Source of the DNA: Bacteroides sp. 224
GTDB taxonomy: Bacteria > Bacteroidota > Bacteroidia > Bacteroidales > Bacteroidaceae
Direction: 5' to 3'
Assembly (NCBI RefSeq): GCF_010500995.1
Contig: NZ_QVMK01000007.1
Coordinates: 18,720 to 82,719 of the forward strand
DNA length: 64,000 nt
Made by a program: the position numbers and the translations under genes. Below the pieces are notes generated by a model, which searched no databases, was not told the origin of the DNA, and was given only the letters and a program-made list of their open reading frames with translations. This document shows positions 19,632-28,581 of the stretch, in pieces. The stretch's first letter is position 1; each line of letters opens with the position of its first letter.

Positions 19632-21206
19632 ATGGAAACACACTATTTGGAAACACTCGATTGGGGAATCCTGATCACTTATTTTGTTATATTATTCGGA
19701 ATCGGTATTTGGGCAGGCACTACCCGCAAGAAAGGAAGCAGCCTGTTTCTGGCCGAGAACTCTCTGAAGTGGCCAACCATTGGTTTCTCTATGTGGGGAA
19801 CAAATGTGGGACCTTCCATGCTTATAGCCTCTGCCAGTGCAGGATTTACCACAGGCATTGTGTCGGGTAACTTTGCCTGGTACGCGTTTGTATTTATCTT
19901 TCTGCTTGCATTCGTATTTGCCCCTCGCTATTTAGGTGCTAAGGTTATTACCCTCCCCGAGTTTATGGGTAAACGCTTCGGACAATCTACCCGCAATATG
20001 CTGGCATGGTATACCATAGTTACCATTCTGATTTCCTGGTTAGCACTTACTTTATTCGCGGGGGGAATCTTAATCAAACAAATTTTCGATATACCGATGT
20101 GGCAATCGGCGGTGATACTGCTGTTAATCTCTGCCTTCTTTACTATTCTTGGGGGATTGAAAGCAGTGGCCTATACCAATGTGTTCCAAATGTTACTATT
20201 GATATTTGTATCTCTCACCCTGACTATTGTTGGCTTAAATAAAGTGGGTGGCGTATCTGCTTTGTATGAGGCTGTTCCTCAAGACTATTGGAACCTTTTC
20301 CAACCCAATGATAATCCAGATTTTCCCTGGCTACCTATCTTGTTGGGTTATCCGGTGATGGGTGTTTGGTTTTGGTGTACCGATCAGTCGATGGTGCAAC
20401 CGGTGCTGGCGGCAAAGAATCTGGAGCAAGGACAGTTGGGAGCGAACTTCACAGGATGGCTGAAAATACTGGATGTGCCTTTGTATATCCTTCCCGGTAT
20501 CATCTGTTTGGCGCTTTATCCTACGCTTCAAAATCCCGATGAGGCTTATATGACGATGGTGACTAATCTCTTCCCTACAGGCATGGTCGGTTTGGTGATG
20601 GCGGTACTGACGGCGGCTTTAGTCAGCACCATTGGCTCAGCCTTAAATGCATTGAGCACCGTTTTCACGATGGATATCTATGTGAAGCGCATTAATCCGG
20701 ACGCTTGTCAAAGTCGTATTATTAAGACAGGACGTATGGTTACGGTGGCAGGGGCAGTGATCTCCATTCTGATAACCATTGCTATTGATAGCATTAAAGG
20801 GTTGAACCTGTTTAATGTATTCCAATCTGTATTAGGATTTATTGCCCCACCAATGGCGGCCGTATTCCTTTTAGGTGTGTTCTGGAAAAAGACAACGACA
20901 CGTGCAGCTAATATGGCACTAACTTTGGGCACAGCATTCAGCCTGATAATAGGTGTGCTTTATCTTTGGGTGATACCTGCTGCTAAAGGATTTGATTTCT
21001 GGCCTCACTTTATGATGCTTTCGTTTCTTATTTTTGTGGTGATTGTGGCGGCGATGATCATTGTTAGTACTTTGGATAGAAAGGCTGAAAGCCAGGATAC
21101 ACTGGATTTCGGAGTGATAGTAAAACCAACAAAGCGAGTGGTAGTGTTGTGGGCGGCTCTAATTGTAGTAATGTTAGGGTTATATTTGTTCTTTAATGGG
21201 TTTTGA
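19632..21206 (+). CDS. Sodium:solute symporter, SGLT-like
   Basis: 524 residues, about 14 transmembrane helices, with the SSS signature region GGLKAVAYTNVFQMLLLI and the long SGLT-type GYPVMGVWFWCTDQSMVQPVLAAKN segment typical of sugar-transporting members. It probably imports the substrate handled by the GH31/methyltransferase genes directly upstream, for example a xylose-containing or methylated saccharide. It ends the plus-strand operon; an inverted repeat follows at 21228-21276. Confidence 0.9.
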   Translation: METHYLETLDWGILITYFVILFGIGIWAGTTRKKGSSLFLAENSLKWPTIGFSMWGTNVGPSMLIASASAGFTTGIVSGNFAWYAFVFIFLLAFVFAPRYLGAKVITLPEFMGKRFGQSTRNMLAWYTIVTILISWLALTLFAGGILIKQIFDIPMWQSAVILLLISAFFTILGGLKAVAYTNVFQMLLLIFVSLTLTIVGLNKVGGVSALYEAVPQDYWNLFQPNDNPDFPWLPILLGYPVMGVWFWCTDQSMVQPVLAAKNLEQGQLGANFTGWLKILDVPLYILPGIICLALYPTLQNPDEAYMTMVTNLFPTGMVGLVMAVLTAALVSTIGSALNALSTVFTMDIYVKRINPDACQSRIIKTGRMVTVAGAVISILITIAIDSIKGLNLFNVFQSVLGFIAPPMAAVFLLGVFWKKTTTRAANMALTLGTAFSLIIGVLYLWVIPAAKGFDFWPHFMMLSFLIFVVIVAAMIIVSTLDRKAESQDTLDFGVIVKPTKRVVVLWAALIVVMLGLYLFFNGF

Positions 21207-21227
21207 TAACTTTGCATAAAGTACTTT

Positions 21228-21276
21228 ACTTGGGAAAACGTTTAGCAGATAAAGGAAAACGTTTTCCCGGGTAAGT
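21228..21276. terminator. Inverted repeat between convergent genes
   Basis: ACTTGGGAAAACGTTT pairs with AAACGTTTTCCCgggtAAGT across a 13-nt loop. There is no U-tract, so terminator function is plausible but not certain. Confidence 0.5.
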
Positions 21277-21301
21277 CAACTATACTTAATATTGGGTAGT
21301 T

Positions 21302-22303
21302 TTAATCTAAATTACTGTTTATTCCTTTCCATTCGCTGATTGGTGGGATAACCCCCGAACCGATTAACTCATCTCTTAATGCACAAAGATGCTTGTAGCT
21401 CTGATTCAGGGCATCTTGTTCCTCTTTTCTTCCATTGGGCTTTTTGTAATGTACGCCGGATTCATCTAAACTTGTTTCCATAGCCATCATAATATGGTTG
21501 AAATCACCACCGGATACATATACGCCTACAGGCCACTCGAAGGATGGTCCACCCATAATTGCTCCTATCATCTCCAATGAAAGGAACGAAGGACTTTGAA
21601 ACGAAGAGCGTCCTCTCAATTCTATAATTTTCTTCCCTCCCTGTATTACTCTCTCTTTGATGTTTTGCCATTCTTCGTTGGTAAGAGAGGGGGTTCCAAT
21701 TAAGTCGCTCAATGGCTTTCCGTTTACACTTGCTGTAGAAGAAAACACGGCCATCTGTTCTCCATGTCCTCCATAAGTTCTGCACCGAGTTATTTTGTCA
21801 GGGTGAATATGAAAGTGTTTAGCCAGTTCGTTTCGCAACCGTGTACTATCTAAGGCTGCCAATGTAGATACTTGTGATGGCTTTAAGCCCGAATATAATA
21901 GAACTAACAGTCCGGTTATATCTGCCGGATTAAATATTACCACTACATGTTTCACGTCCGGGCAATATTGCTTAATGTCTTTACCGAATTGTATGGCTAT
22001 CTCTGCGTTTCCTTTCAATAGGTCTTCGCGCGTCATGCCTTCTTTGCGGGCAGCACCTCCTGAGGTGATAACATATTTGCTATCTTTCAAGGCTTCTTTT
22101 ATATCACTCGTATAGGTAATAGTAACTCCTTTAAATCCGCATTGTAGCAGTTCTTCGGCAACACCTTCCAACCCTTTGGCATAAGGGTCATATAAACAGA
22201 TGTTGGAAGACAATTTCATAAGAATGGCAGATTGAGCCATATTGGATCCTATCATACCGGCGGCGCCGACTATCGTTAACTTTTCAGTTGTAAGAGTTTT
22301 CAT
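21302..22303 (-). CDS. mdh: NAD-dependent malate dehydrogenase
   Basis: 333 residues from the ATG at 22303; the longer frame begins at a TTG with no family match. Rossmann motif GAAGMIGSNMAQ, DPYAKG after beta-2 (acidic end, so NAD-specific), NPADITGLLVL, and the catalytic His region RTYGGHGEQM. It interconverts malate and oxaloacetate. A housekeeping gene standing alone on the minus strand, convergent with the symporter. Confidence 0.88.
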   Translation of the reverse strand: MKTLTTEKLTIVGAAGMIGSNMAQSAILMKLSSNICLYDPYAKGLEGVAEELLQCGFKGVTITYTSDIKEALKDSKYVITSGGAARKEGMTREDLLKGNAEIAIQFGKDIKQYCPDVKHVVVIFNPADITGLLVLLYSGLKPSQVSTLAALDSTRLRNELAKHFHIHPDKITRCRTYGGHGEQMAVFSSTASVNGKPLSDLIGTPSLTNEEWQNIKERVIQGGKKIIELRGRSSFQSPSFLSLEMIGAIMGGPSFEWPVGVYVSGGDFNHIMMAMETSLDESGVHYKKPNGRKEEQDALNQSYKHLCALRDELIGSGVIPPISEWKGINSNLD

Positions 22304-22402
22304 ATTTCGTTTTTTAATGTTGTATTCAATGAGAATCAACCTGTTAATAGTAATAATAGAACAAGGTGGAGCTTGATTTGTTTATGGAATCTCAAAAATC
22401 AC

Positions 22403-22410
22403 TACCTTTG
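22403..22410 (+). promoter_or_regulatory. -7 promoter element, possibly giving a near-leaderless mRNA
   Basis: TACCTTTG fits TAnnTTTG, with TTTG at 22377-22380 as a -33 candidate. ATG 22415 follows after only four bases, so transcription would start at or close to the start codon. Confidence 0.5.
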
Positions 22411-22414
22411 CTTC

Positions 22415-24088
22415 ATGAAAACCCTCCTAACTACTCTTAATGCCAAATACATTCATACTTCTTTGGCTCTTCGTTGGTTGTATGTAGCAAACCAGTCGCG
22501 TCATGATATTTGTTTTAAAGAATATTCTCTTAAAGAAAATACAACGACCATTCTTGAAGAATTACTTGCCACCCAATGCGATATAATAGGATTAAGCGTT
22601 TACATTTGGAATGTAACCCGCATAGGAGAGATTATTCATTTATTCAAACAACGAAATCCCCAACTGATTATTATTGTCGGCGGACCTGAGGTAACGTACG
22701 AACCCGCGTATTTTCTGAATACCTGGCCTGTTGACTATGTTATAAGCGGAGAAGGAGAATTCGTACTTGGCGAACTGCTTGAAGCAATCGAACAGGGGAA
22801 AGAAGTACAGATAGATGGAGTGTCCTCGCGTAACTACATAAGTCCGGTAGTAGCCAAAGCAGATCTGGAGAAACTGGCCGAACTCCCTTCGCCCTATATG
22901 CTGGAAGAAGATAAAGAAAGTATTTCTCATCGATTGGTGTACTTTGAAACTTCGCGTGGTTGTCCGTATCAATGTCAGTATTGCCTTTCATCCCGTGAGA
23001 AAGGAGTGCGCTATTTCCCTAAAGACTATCTGTTTAAAAACCTTGCTTATCTGATTGAAGCAGGAGCCAAGCAGATTAAATTCCTCGATCGAACCTTTAA
23101 CCTCGATAAACAACATACCCGCGAAGTCTTTGATTTCCTTATACAGAATTACCGGGAAGGATTAAGCTGCCAGTTCGAAGTTTATGCAGATTTGCTAACC
23201 GATGAAGTGATCGACTACCTGAATACAAACTTGCCGGATAACTACTTCCGCTTTGAAATAGGTATTCAATCTACCTACGAACCTACAAACGTAGCAGTGA
23301 AACGGAAGCAGAATTTTCCTTTATTGGCCGGCAACATAAAGAAGCTGATGGAGGGAGGAAAGATAACATTGCACCTCGATCTTATTGCAGGGCTGCCTTA
23401 TGAAACATACGATCGCTTTGTGCGCTCCTTCAATGATGTTTTTGTATTGGGAGGAAAAGAAGTACAACTCGGTTTTCTGAAAATGCTCAGGGGAACTAAC
23501 CTTCGCAAGGATGCTGCCCAATATGGGTACCGCTATAACGACGCCGCTCCTTATGAAATTCTGGACAATGCCGATATTTCTGCCGAGGAGCTGCACCGTA
23601 TTCACGAAGCCGAACATGCCTTGGAGCGGTTTTGGAACAGTGGACGTTTCCCGAACACAATGCATAAAATCTTCCAAACATATTATAAAGGGCGCTACTT
23701 TGAGTTCTTTGATGAAGTGGCGAAACACTTTGCAATGCAACAATTCCCTCACAGGGGTTATCAGTTGGAAGATTTGTTTGCCACTCTGCACCAATTCCTA
23801 TTATCCCGACAGATAAACTTGTTTGAAGAACTTCGAACGGATTATTATGGTAACTTCAGTATGCGACCTCCCGGATTCTGGGAAGACTCTTTGGATAAAA
23901 CAACAAAGAAACGAGTATTACACCTAATTAGTGAAGATAAAGAGTTTCTGCGTGCCAATGGGCTAACACATCAGATGATTAGAAAGCAAACAGCTATTAA
24001 TCTTTTGGAAGATAATAGCTATCTGCTGACAGTTTTTGTCAAAGATATAAAAGAAGTAAGGCGTATAGAAGTAATATATCAGTTCTAA
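22415..24088 (+). CDS. B12-binding radical SAM protein, DUF4080-type
   Basis: 557 residues from ATG 22415. N-terminal B12-binding-like Rossmann domain (TLNAKYIHTSLALRWLY, GLSVYIWN, IIVGGPEVTYEP, YVISGEGE), radical SAM cluster motif RGCPYQCQYC (about residues 182-191) and a C-terminal helical extension typical of the DUF4080 group. Members bind a 4Fe-4S cluster and SAM; the reaction of this subgroup is unknown. The longer start at 22373 lies inside the promoter and was rejected. Overlaps the convergent DUF3108 gene by 4 bp. Confidence 0.87.
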   Translation: MKTLLTTLNAKYIHTSLALRWLYVANQSRHDICFKEYSLKENTTTILEELLATQCDIIGLSVYIWNVTRIGEIIHLFKQRNPQLIIIVGGPEVTYEPAYFLNTWPVDYVISGEGEFVLGELLEAIEQGKEVQIDGVSSRNYISPVVAKADLEKLAELPSPYMLEEDKESISHRLVYFETSRGCPYQCQYCLSSREKGVRYFPKDYLFKNLAYLIEAGAKQIKFLDRTFNLDKQHTREVFDFLIQNYREGLSCQFEVYADLLTDEVIDYLNTNLPDNYFRFEIGIQSTYEPTNVAVKRKQNFPLLAGNIKKLMEGGKITLHLDLIAGLPYETYDRFVRSFNDVFVLGGKEVQLGFLKMLRGTNLRKDAAQYGYRYNDAAPYEILDNADISAEELHRIHEAEHALERFWNSGRFPNTMHKIFQTYYKGRYFEFFDEVAKHFAMQQFPHRGYQLEDLFATLHQFLLSRQINLFEELRTDYYGNFSMRPPGFWEDSLDKTTKKRVLHLISEDKEFLRANGLTHQMIRKQTAINLLEDNSYLLTVFVKDIKEVRRIEVIYQF

Positions 24089-24891
24089 TTTCGTAAACCG
24101 CTATAACTCTTTAAGATAACACGGGTAGAACCTAATTTCAGCTTAGAGTCAATCCGGATAGGAATCCTATTGGAATCATTGGTGATGAAAATCTTCATAG
24201 CTTCGTTTTTGTTCTGGAAGGTTGGATCGTTCAACATCATCACCAGTTTGATGCAATTGTATTCCTTGTTGTTATTGGCCGTGATTTTCTCCATCCCGTG
24301 ATGTTCTATATCCAAACTTCCTTTCTTACTGCCTGCAAAGAAGGGGATGCTTACTTTATCTCCCTTTTTCAGGTTGTTGTAGTTCAGTGTTCGAACATAG
24401 TATATGATGCTTAGTACATCGTACATGCAATCTTTGGCTACATAAGTGGTGTCATACCGCAGTTTGCCATTTCGACGATTGATGTTTCTTACCTTGGCTT
24501 CGTTTAGTGAATAAGTATAAGTAGCCCGCTCAATGGTGTGGTCTTTTCCTTCGTGGGCATCTTTGGTGTAGGCTAAAGGAACCAATGCTTTGGTGGTGTA
24601 GGCATGAATGGTATCGGATACCGACATTACCTTTTGTGCAAGCCCCGAAGAATTGGCAATTAATGTTGCTTTGTAGGCTCCTTCTCCTTTGTATGTGGTG
24701 TTGGCCATGCTGATAGAAGAACTTCCTACCTTTGTATAGAGAAGGCCATATTTAAAATACATATCATAATTCAGCACCTCTCCTGCCTGAAAACTGTTAA
24801 AGCTAACTTCGCGTTGGGCATGCAGACCAATAAAGGGAAGTATGAACAGGCAGGTAAGGTTTAGAATTTTGCAGAGTTGATTCATTGGCAT
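24085..24891 (-). CDS. DUF3108 periplasmic/outer-membrane-associated protein
   Basis: 268 residues. Signal peptide at 1-25 (LTCLFILPFIGLHAQ), then the DUF3108 pattern: F.AGE.LNYDMYFKYG near 35-50, STIYY-like strand repeats, and a final IRIDSKLKLGSTRVILKSY. Function unknown. Its ATG shares one base with the stop codon of the porin-like gene upstream, so the two are translationally coupled and may act together at the envelope. Confidence 0.8.
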   Translation of the reverse strand: MPMNQLCKILNLTCLFILPFIGLHAQREVSFNSFQAGEVLNYDMYFKYGLLYTKVGSSSISMANTTYKGEGAYKATLIANSSGLAQKVMSVSDTIHAYTTKALVPLAYTKDAHEGKDHTIERATYTYSLNEAKVRNINRRNGKLRYDTTYVAKDCMYDVLSIIYYVRTLNYNNLKKGDKVSIPFFAGSKKGSLDIEHHGMEKITANNNKEYNCIKLVMMLNDPTFQNKNEAMKIFITNDSNRIPIRIDSKLKLGSTRVILKSYSGLRN

Positions 24892-25640
24892 TAAAGTCTG
24901 AATCCTACATGCATGTCAAAGCCGTATCGGTGAGGGGAAGCTGTTTTTTTATTAATTCCTACTAAGCTTTCTCCTTCAGATTTAGGCAATTTTTTGATGT
25001 TAGCTAATCCATATTCTGCTCCAAATCCAACAAAGAAATGCTTTCCGACATTCAGCTCGGCAGCAAGTGCCAATCCGTAATCGAATTTCTTCAAACCTTC
25101 TTTTCCAAAGGTTTTGTACTTGTGTTCAACTGGTTGTTTGTTCCAATACCGGTTAAATTCTCCTGTGGCTGATGGGTCAAGAGATGAAGCTGTTGCTTTT
25201 ATATACGTTTTAGTATCTCCGGCTATACCATAAGCAACATAAGGACCAGCTCCAAAACTGGCACTCAATAAGTAATTGATTTCGAGCGTGTAAGTTGCTA
25301 ATACCGGAACTTGAATGTATAAAGCTTCCATTTCATTGTCAATTGCAATACTGCCTGTTGAATATTCACTTACTTCTGAAATGTCAGGATATTCTTTAGT
25401 GCCTTTTTTCTTGACGTCTTTTTGTACAGCTAAGAACGAAGAGCGGATGCTCCAATATTCGTTGATAAGAAAGTCAACCCCTACACCTAATCTAAATCCG
25501 GGCTTCATATCAAAGTCGTTACTCTTAGTGATACCATTGTATGCCATTCCGGCTTTTATATCAACATTAACTACTTGTTGAGCGTATGTTGTTATACTGG
25601 CAAAAGTTAAAAAAAAGAATGCTAAAATTTTTGCTTTCAT
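24891..25640 (-). CDS. Outer-membrane beta-barrel protein
   Basis: 249 residues. Signal peptide at 1-20 (AFFFLTFASITTYA|QQ), then alternating amphipathic strands (NVDIKAGMAYNG, GFRLGVGVDFLINEYWSIRSSFLAV, LSASFGAGPYVAYG) ending in HVGFRL, as expected for a small PorT/OmpW-like 8-strand barrel. Function unknown. First gene of a pair with DUF3108, with a promoter element at 25673-25680. Confidence 0.8.
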   Translation of the reverse strand: MKAKILAFFFLTFASITTYAQQVVNVDIKAGMAYNGITKSNDFDMKPGFRLGVGVDFLINEYWSIRSSFLAVQKDVKKKGTKEYPDISEVSEYSTGSIAIDNEMEALYIQVPVLATYTLEINYLLSASFGAGPYVAYGIAGDTKTYIKATASSLDPSATGEFNRYWNKQPVEHKYKTFGKEGLKKFDYGLALAAELNVGKHFFVGFGAEYGLANIKKLPKSEGESLVGINKKTASPHRYGFDMHVGFRL

Positions 25641-25672
25641 AATGTGTTTTTGCTTTAGTGTTTCTTTGGGAA

Positions 25673-25680
25673 CAAAATTA
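25673..25680 (-). promoter_or_regulatory. -7 promoter element of the barrel/DUF3108 pair
   Basis: TAATTTTG on the minus strand, an exact TAnnTTTG match 32 bp before the start codon. Confidence 0.55.
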
Positions 25681-25716
25681 CAAATAATATTGAATAGAGA
25701 AAGGGACTTTTGTTAT

Positions 25717-26391
25717 TTATTTCCTCCTATAGCACCTTTCGAACCCACATATACCACAACTATATGGCATTTTCTTTACTTTACGGCCTATTCCAATCAC
25801 TCCGCTTACCGACTTTATCGGCATCATTAAACTCGATTCTGTTAGTTCAATGCCGCAAGGGCGATCTACCGGAAACAGCGAAAATAGTTTTTTTTGCTCT
25901 GATACATGCCACTCGCAATACCCGGGGCTAAAGCGATTGGTGTGCAACCAGCCTTGAGAAGAAATTTCTTCTTGCAGTACCTTTTCCATATAATCGGCTG
26001 TTTTCTCGGCTAAGCAACTGCCCAAAGAATCTGCAATGTATTGCATCACGATGTCGTCTGTATCTTTTAAACAATCCATCCAGGCTTCGAACTCCTTTCC
26101 TGCGGTGGCGGCAAAGAAAACGAACTGCTCTGATCCTCGTAATTGGCGACTGATAATTTTTCCGATATCCAAAGTTACAGCCCCAACAGAAAGGGTGGTT
26201 GCTGTTAGTTCTCCTTTTGCAATGAAATAGCAACAGCGTGGAATGACAAAAGCCGCCAAGTGGTTTATAGCAGCTTTAACCATTTCTGTGATTTCCTTTT
26301 CGGGAGTAACAGAACCGTATCCCATGACTTCGTAAACTTCCTCGGGTGTTAGATGGAGTTCATGGAAAGCAACATTATATGCTCGAATCAT
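25717..26391 (-). CDS. B12-dependent methionine synthase activation-domain-like protein
   Basis: 224 residues. It matches the activation (AdoMet-binding) domain of MetH as a separate protein: RFSPGYCEWHVSEQKKLFSLF (the RxxPGY AdoMet-binding motif), then ESSLMMPIKSVSGVIGIG and a Cys-rich end, CGICGFERCYRRK. Stand-alone copies reactivate oxidised corrinoids in methyltransferase systems. Its 5' end overlaps the MtaA-like gene by 17 bp, so the two are co-translated. This supports a working corrinoid pathway with the proteins at 17.7-19.5 kb. The C-terminal CxxC pattern could hold a metal centre. Confidence 0.78.
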   Translation of the reverse strand: MIRAYNVAFHELHLTPEEVYEVMGYGSVTPEKEITEMVKAAINHLAAFVIPRCCYFIAKGELTATTLSVGAVTLDIGKIISRQLRGSEQFVFFAATAGKEFEAWMDCLKDTDDIVMQYIADSLGSCLAEKTADYMEKVLQEEISSQGWLHTNRFSPGYCEWHVSEQKKLFSLFPVDRPCGIELTESSLMMPIKSVSGVIGIGRKVKKMPYSCGICGFERCYRRK

Positions 26392-27394
26392 TATATTCCT
26401 TTAAAGCCTGAAAGAAAGCATCGATGTTTTCGGGCGATACATGCGGAGGCGTGTCGCACCCACTCGACAATACAAAGTTTGGATAGTTTTCCATATCCTT
26501 TAATAGCTGTAGGGTATCTCGCTTAATGCTTTCGGGGGTACCTTGTTTAAACACACCCACCGGGTCGAGGTTACCCATTCCCCAAGCATCGGCTGGGATG
26601 TTGGTTATGGCTTGTGTCATGTCGATTTTGTTGCCGAAGTGGTATCCCATGGCTCCGGCGAAGACCATAGCAGGGGTGCAGTGTCCTGTATTTCCGCAGT
26701 TGTGAAGGATTACGGCAAAGTAATCATCCTGAACGGCTTCCACAATCTCTTTAATATAGATCGAAGAGTATTGTTGGCAGTCTTCGTTCGATAGCAGTCC
26801 TGCGGCGGGTTCGGCAATGACTACTCCGTTGACACCTGTTGCTTTCAGGGCTTTGCAATACTCCAATAGGAAGTCGGTGCATTTGCGAAGTAATAAGTTG
26901 GCTGCATTTGGATCAATATAAATAAGCATCATGATTTCCGACATGTCGTATAAGCGCCCTGCAAGGGAGTAGGGACCGATACAACCGGCTAAAACAGGCT
27001 TGTCGGTGATGGCTTCGGCGGCCAGTTGGTTGGCTTTGAGGTATTCGCCTACGCGTCCTTTATCTAAGTTGGGTACTTGCAGAGCTTCGATGGCGGCTTC
27101 ATTATTTAAAAGACGTCCTGTAACGCTGGGTACTTCATGATCGGAGAATACAATTTCTGCACCAAAGGCTTCTGCCTCTACGGTTAAGTCCATAATCACT
27201 GTGGCAGCGGCAGCGGGGTATCGTTTATCTAATGTTTCGATGGCTTTGGCATGTATAGTGCCGTTGGTAACAGCTTGGTATACAGTGTTACCATTCATCT
27301 CAATGCCCGGGTGGGTCATGATGGGGATGGCGATTCTCTTTCTGTCGGCAATGGTTTGCGCGATAAAGGAACGCATGTTTATGAGCTCTTTCAT
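26375..27394 (-). CDS. MtaA/MtbA-like corrinoid methyltransferase (UroD fold)
   Basis: 339 residues. UroD-fold methyltransferase with the zinc-thiolate signature HNCG (about residues 231-234) and a late Cys in SSGCDTPP (about 312), the His-x-Cys and Cys ligands of the MtaA/MtbA/CmuA group. These enzymes move a methyl group from a methylated corrinoid protein to a thiol or another acceptor. The acceptor here is unknown (not coenzyme M in a bacterium of this type). Coupled to the activation-domain gene. A 22-bp periodic array lies about 90 bp upstream. Second UroD-type protein of the window, distinct from that at 17667-18851, which lacks the HNCG motif. Confidence 0.82.
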   Translation of the reverse strand: MKELINMRSFIAQTIADRKRIAIPIMTHPGIEMNGNTVYQAVTNGTIHAKAIETLDKRYPAAAATVIMDLTVEAEAFGAEIVFSDHEVPSVTGRLLNNEAAIEALQVPNLDKGRVGEYLKANQLAAEAITDKPVLAGCIGPYSLAGRLYDMSEIMMLIYIDPNAANLLLRKCTDFLLEYCKALKATGVNGVVIAEPAAGLLSNEDCQQYSSIYIKEIVEAVQDDYFAVILHNCGNTGHCTPAMVFAGAMGYHFGNKIDMTQAITNIPADAWGMGNLDPVGVFKQGTPESIKRDTLQLLKDMENYPNFVLSSGCDTPPHVSPENIDAFFQALKEYNDSSI

Positions 27395-27473
27395 ATTCTT
27401 CTTATTGGCTATACATTATATGTAATAAGGACGGATAAAAAGAGATATGTACTCATTATATCGTTTCAAACCG

Positions 27474-27548
27474 TCAAACAAGTTAATTGCCAGTAGCAAA
27501 CTACGAGTTTGCCGGTAGCAAATTATCTGTTTGCCGGTTTGAAACAAA
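27474..27548 (+). repeat. 22-bp periodic array, locus 2 (3 units, with inverted flank)
   Basis: Cores at 27487, 27509 and 27531 (TTGCCAGTAGCAAA, TTGCCGGTAGCAAA, TTGCCGGTTTGAAA). A flanking GTTTCAAACCGTCAAAC (27473-27489) is the inverse of the last core, so the array is enclosed by inverted ends. Confidence 0.88.
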
Positions 27549-27609
27549 AAGAGAGAAAGTTTCTCTGTGAGATTCTTTTTCTATAAAGAGTGAATCTTGG
27601 GCAGTAATC

Positions 27610-28581
27610 TTACTTCAATTCCCAAGCCAATGCGCTGGCACCAAGTACAGCTGCATCGGAATCTTTTAATTCAGAAACAAGCAATTTAGCTTTTCCTTTA
27701 AATATCTTGAGGATGTTTTCGTCGATAGCTTCCTGAATTGGTTTCATGATATAATCGCCGGATTTAGCCAGTCCTCCGAAAAGAATAATAGCTTCCGGGC
27801 AAGAGAAGGCGATGAAATCGGCAATAGCCTCGCCTAATATCTTTCCGGTAAATTTAAAGATATCTTGTGCCAAAACATCTCCTTTCACGGCTGCATCATA
27901 TACATCTTTAGAAGTGATTTGATCGATAGGGATTTCTCTTAATAAAGAAGGTTCGGGGTGAGACTCCAAAACTTCGCGGGCAGTACGCGCTACTCCTGTA
28001 GCAGAACAGTAGGTTTCCAAACAGCCTTTACGACCGCAACCGCAGCTACGTCCGTTTTCGCGACGAATAATGGTGTGTCCTAATTCTCCGGCAAAACCAT
28101 CATGACCATATACAATTTGACCATTGATAACAATACCACTACCAACGCCTGTACCCAAAGTAATCATGATAAAATCTTTCATACCACGTGCAGCACCGTA
28201 AGTCATTTCTCCCACAGCGGCAGCATTGGCATCATTGGTAAGTGCGGTTGGCACTCCTAATTTTTCTTCGAAAAGAGCAGCCAATGGAATAACACCTTTC
28301 CAGGGTAAGTTGGGGGCAAATTCAATGGTTCCGTTGTAGTAGTTTCCATTAGGAGCACCTACACCGATGCCCTTGATTTTCTCTATGCCGCCTTGTGCAA
28401 TAATCAATGGCAGAAGACTTTTGCATACATCATCTACGTAATCTTCTACTTTATCATAAGCCTGAGTTTTAACAGCTCCGCTTGAAATGATAGCTCCACG
28501 AGCATCTACAATTCCAAAAACGGTGTTAGTTCCACCTATGTCGATACCTACCACGTAAGGTTTTTCCATGTGTGAGTTCAT
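27610..28581 (-). CDS. ROK-family sugar kinase (glucokinase-like)
   Basis: 323 residues. ATP-binding VGIDIGGTNTVFGI at the start, the ROK signature with the zinc site CGCGRKGCLE (about residues 177-186), GHTIIRRENG, and catalytic Asp in LTNDANAAAVGE. No N-terminal HTH domain, so it is an enzyme, not a NagC/XylR-type repressor. It phosphorylates a hexose (glucose most likely) in the cytosol. Monocistronic, divergent from the OmpA gene. Confidence 0.9.
   Translation of the reverse strand: MNSHMEKPYVVGIDIGGTNTVFGIVDARGAIISSGAVKTQAYDKVEDYVDDVCKSLLPLIIAQGGIEKIKGIGVGAPNGNYYNGTIEFAPNLPWKGVIPLAALFEEKLGVPTALTNDANAAAVGEMTYGAARGMKDFIMITLGTGVGSGIVINGQIVYGHDGFAGELGHTIIRRENGRSCGCGRKGCLETYCSATGVARTAREVLESHPEPSLLREIPIDQITSKDVYDAAVKGDVLAQDIFKFTGKILGEAIADFIAFSCPEAIILFGGLAKSGDYIMKPIQEAIDENILKIFKGKAKLLVSELKDSDAAVLGASALAWELK

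Noticed and set aside
27395..27609. Cobalamin riboswitch upstream of the corrinoid methyltransferase
   Set aside because: No B12-box (GCCACTG-like) sequence seen here or before 15374 or 17667.
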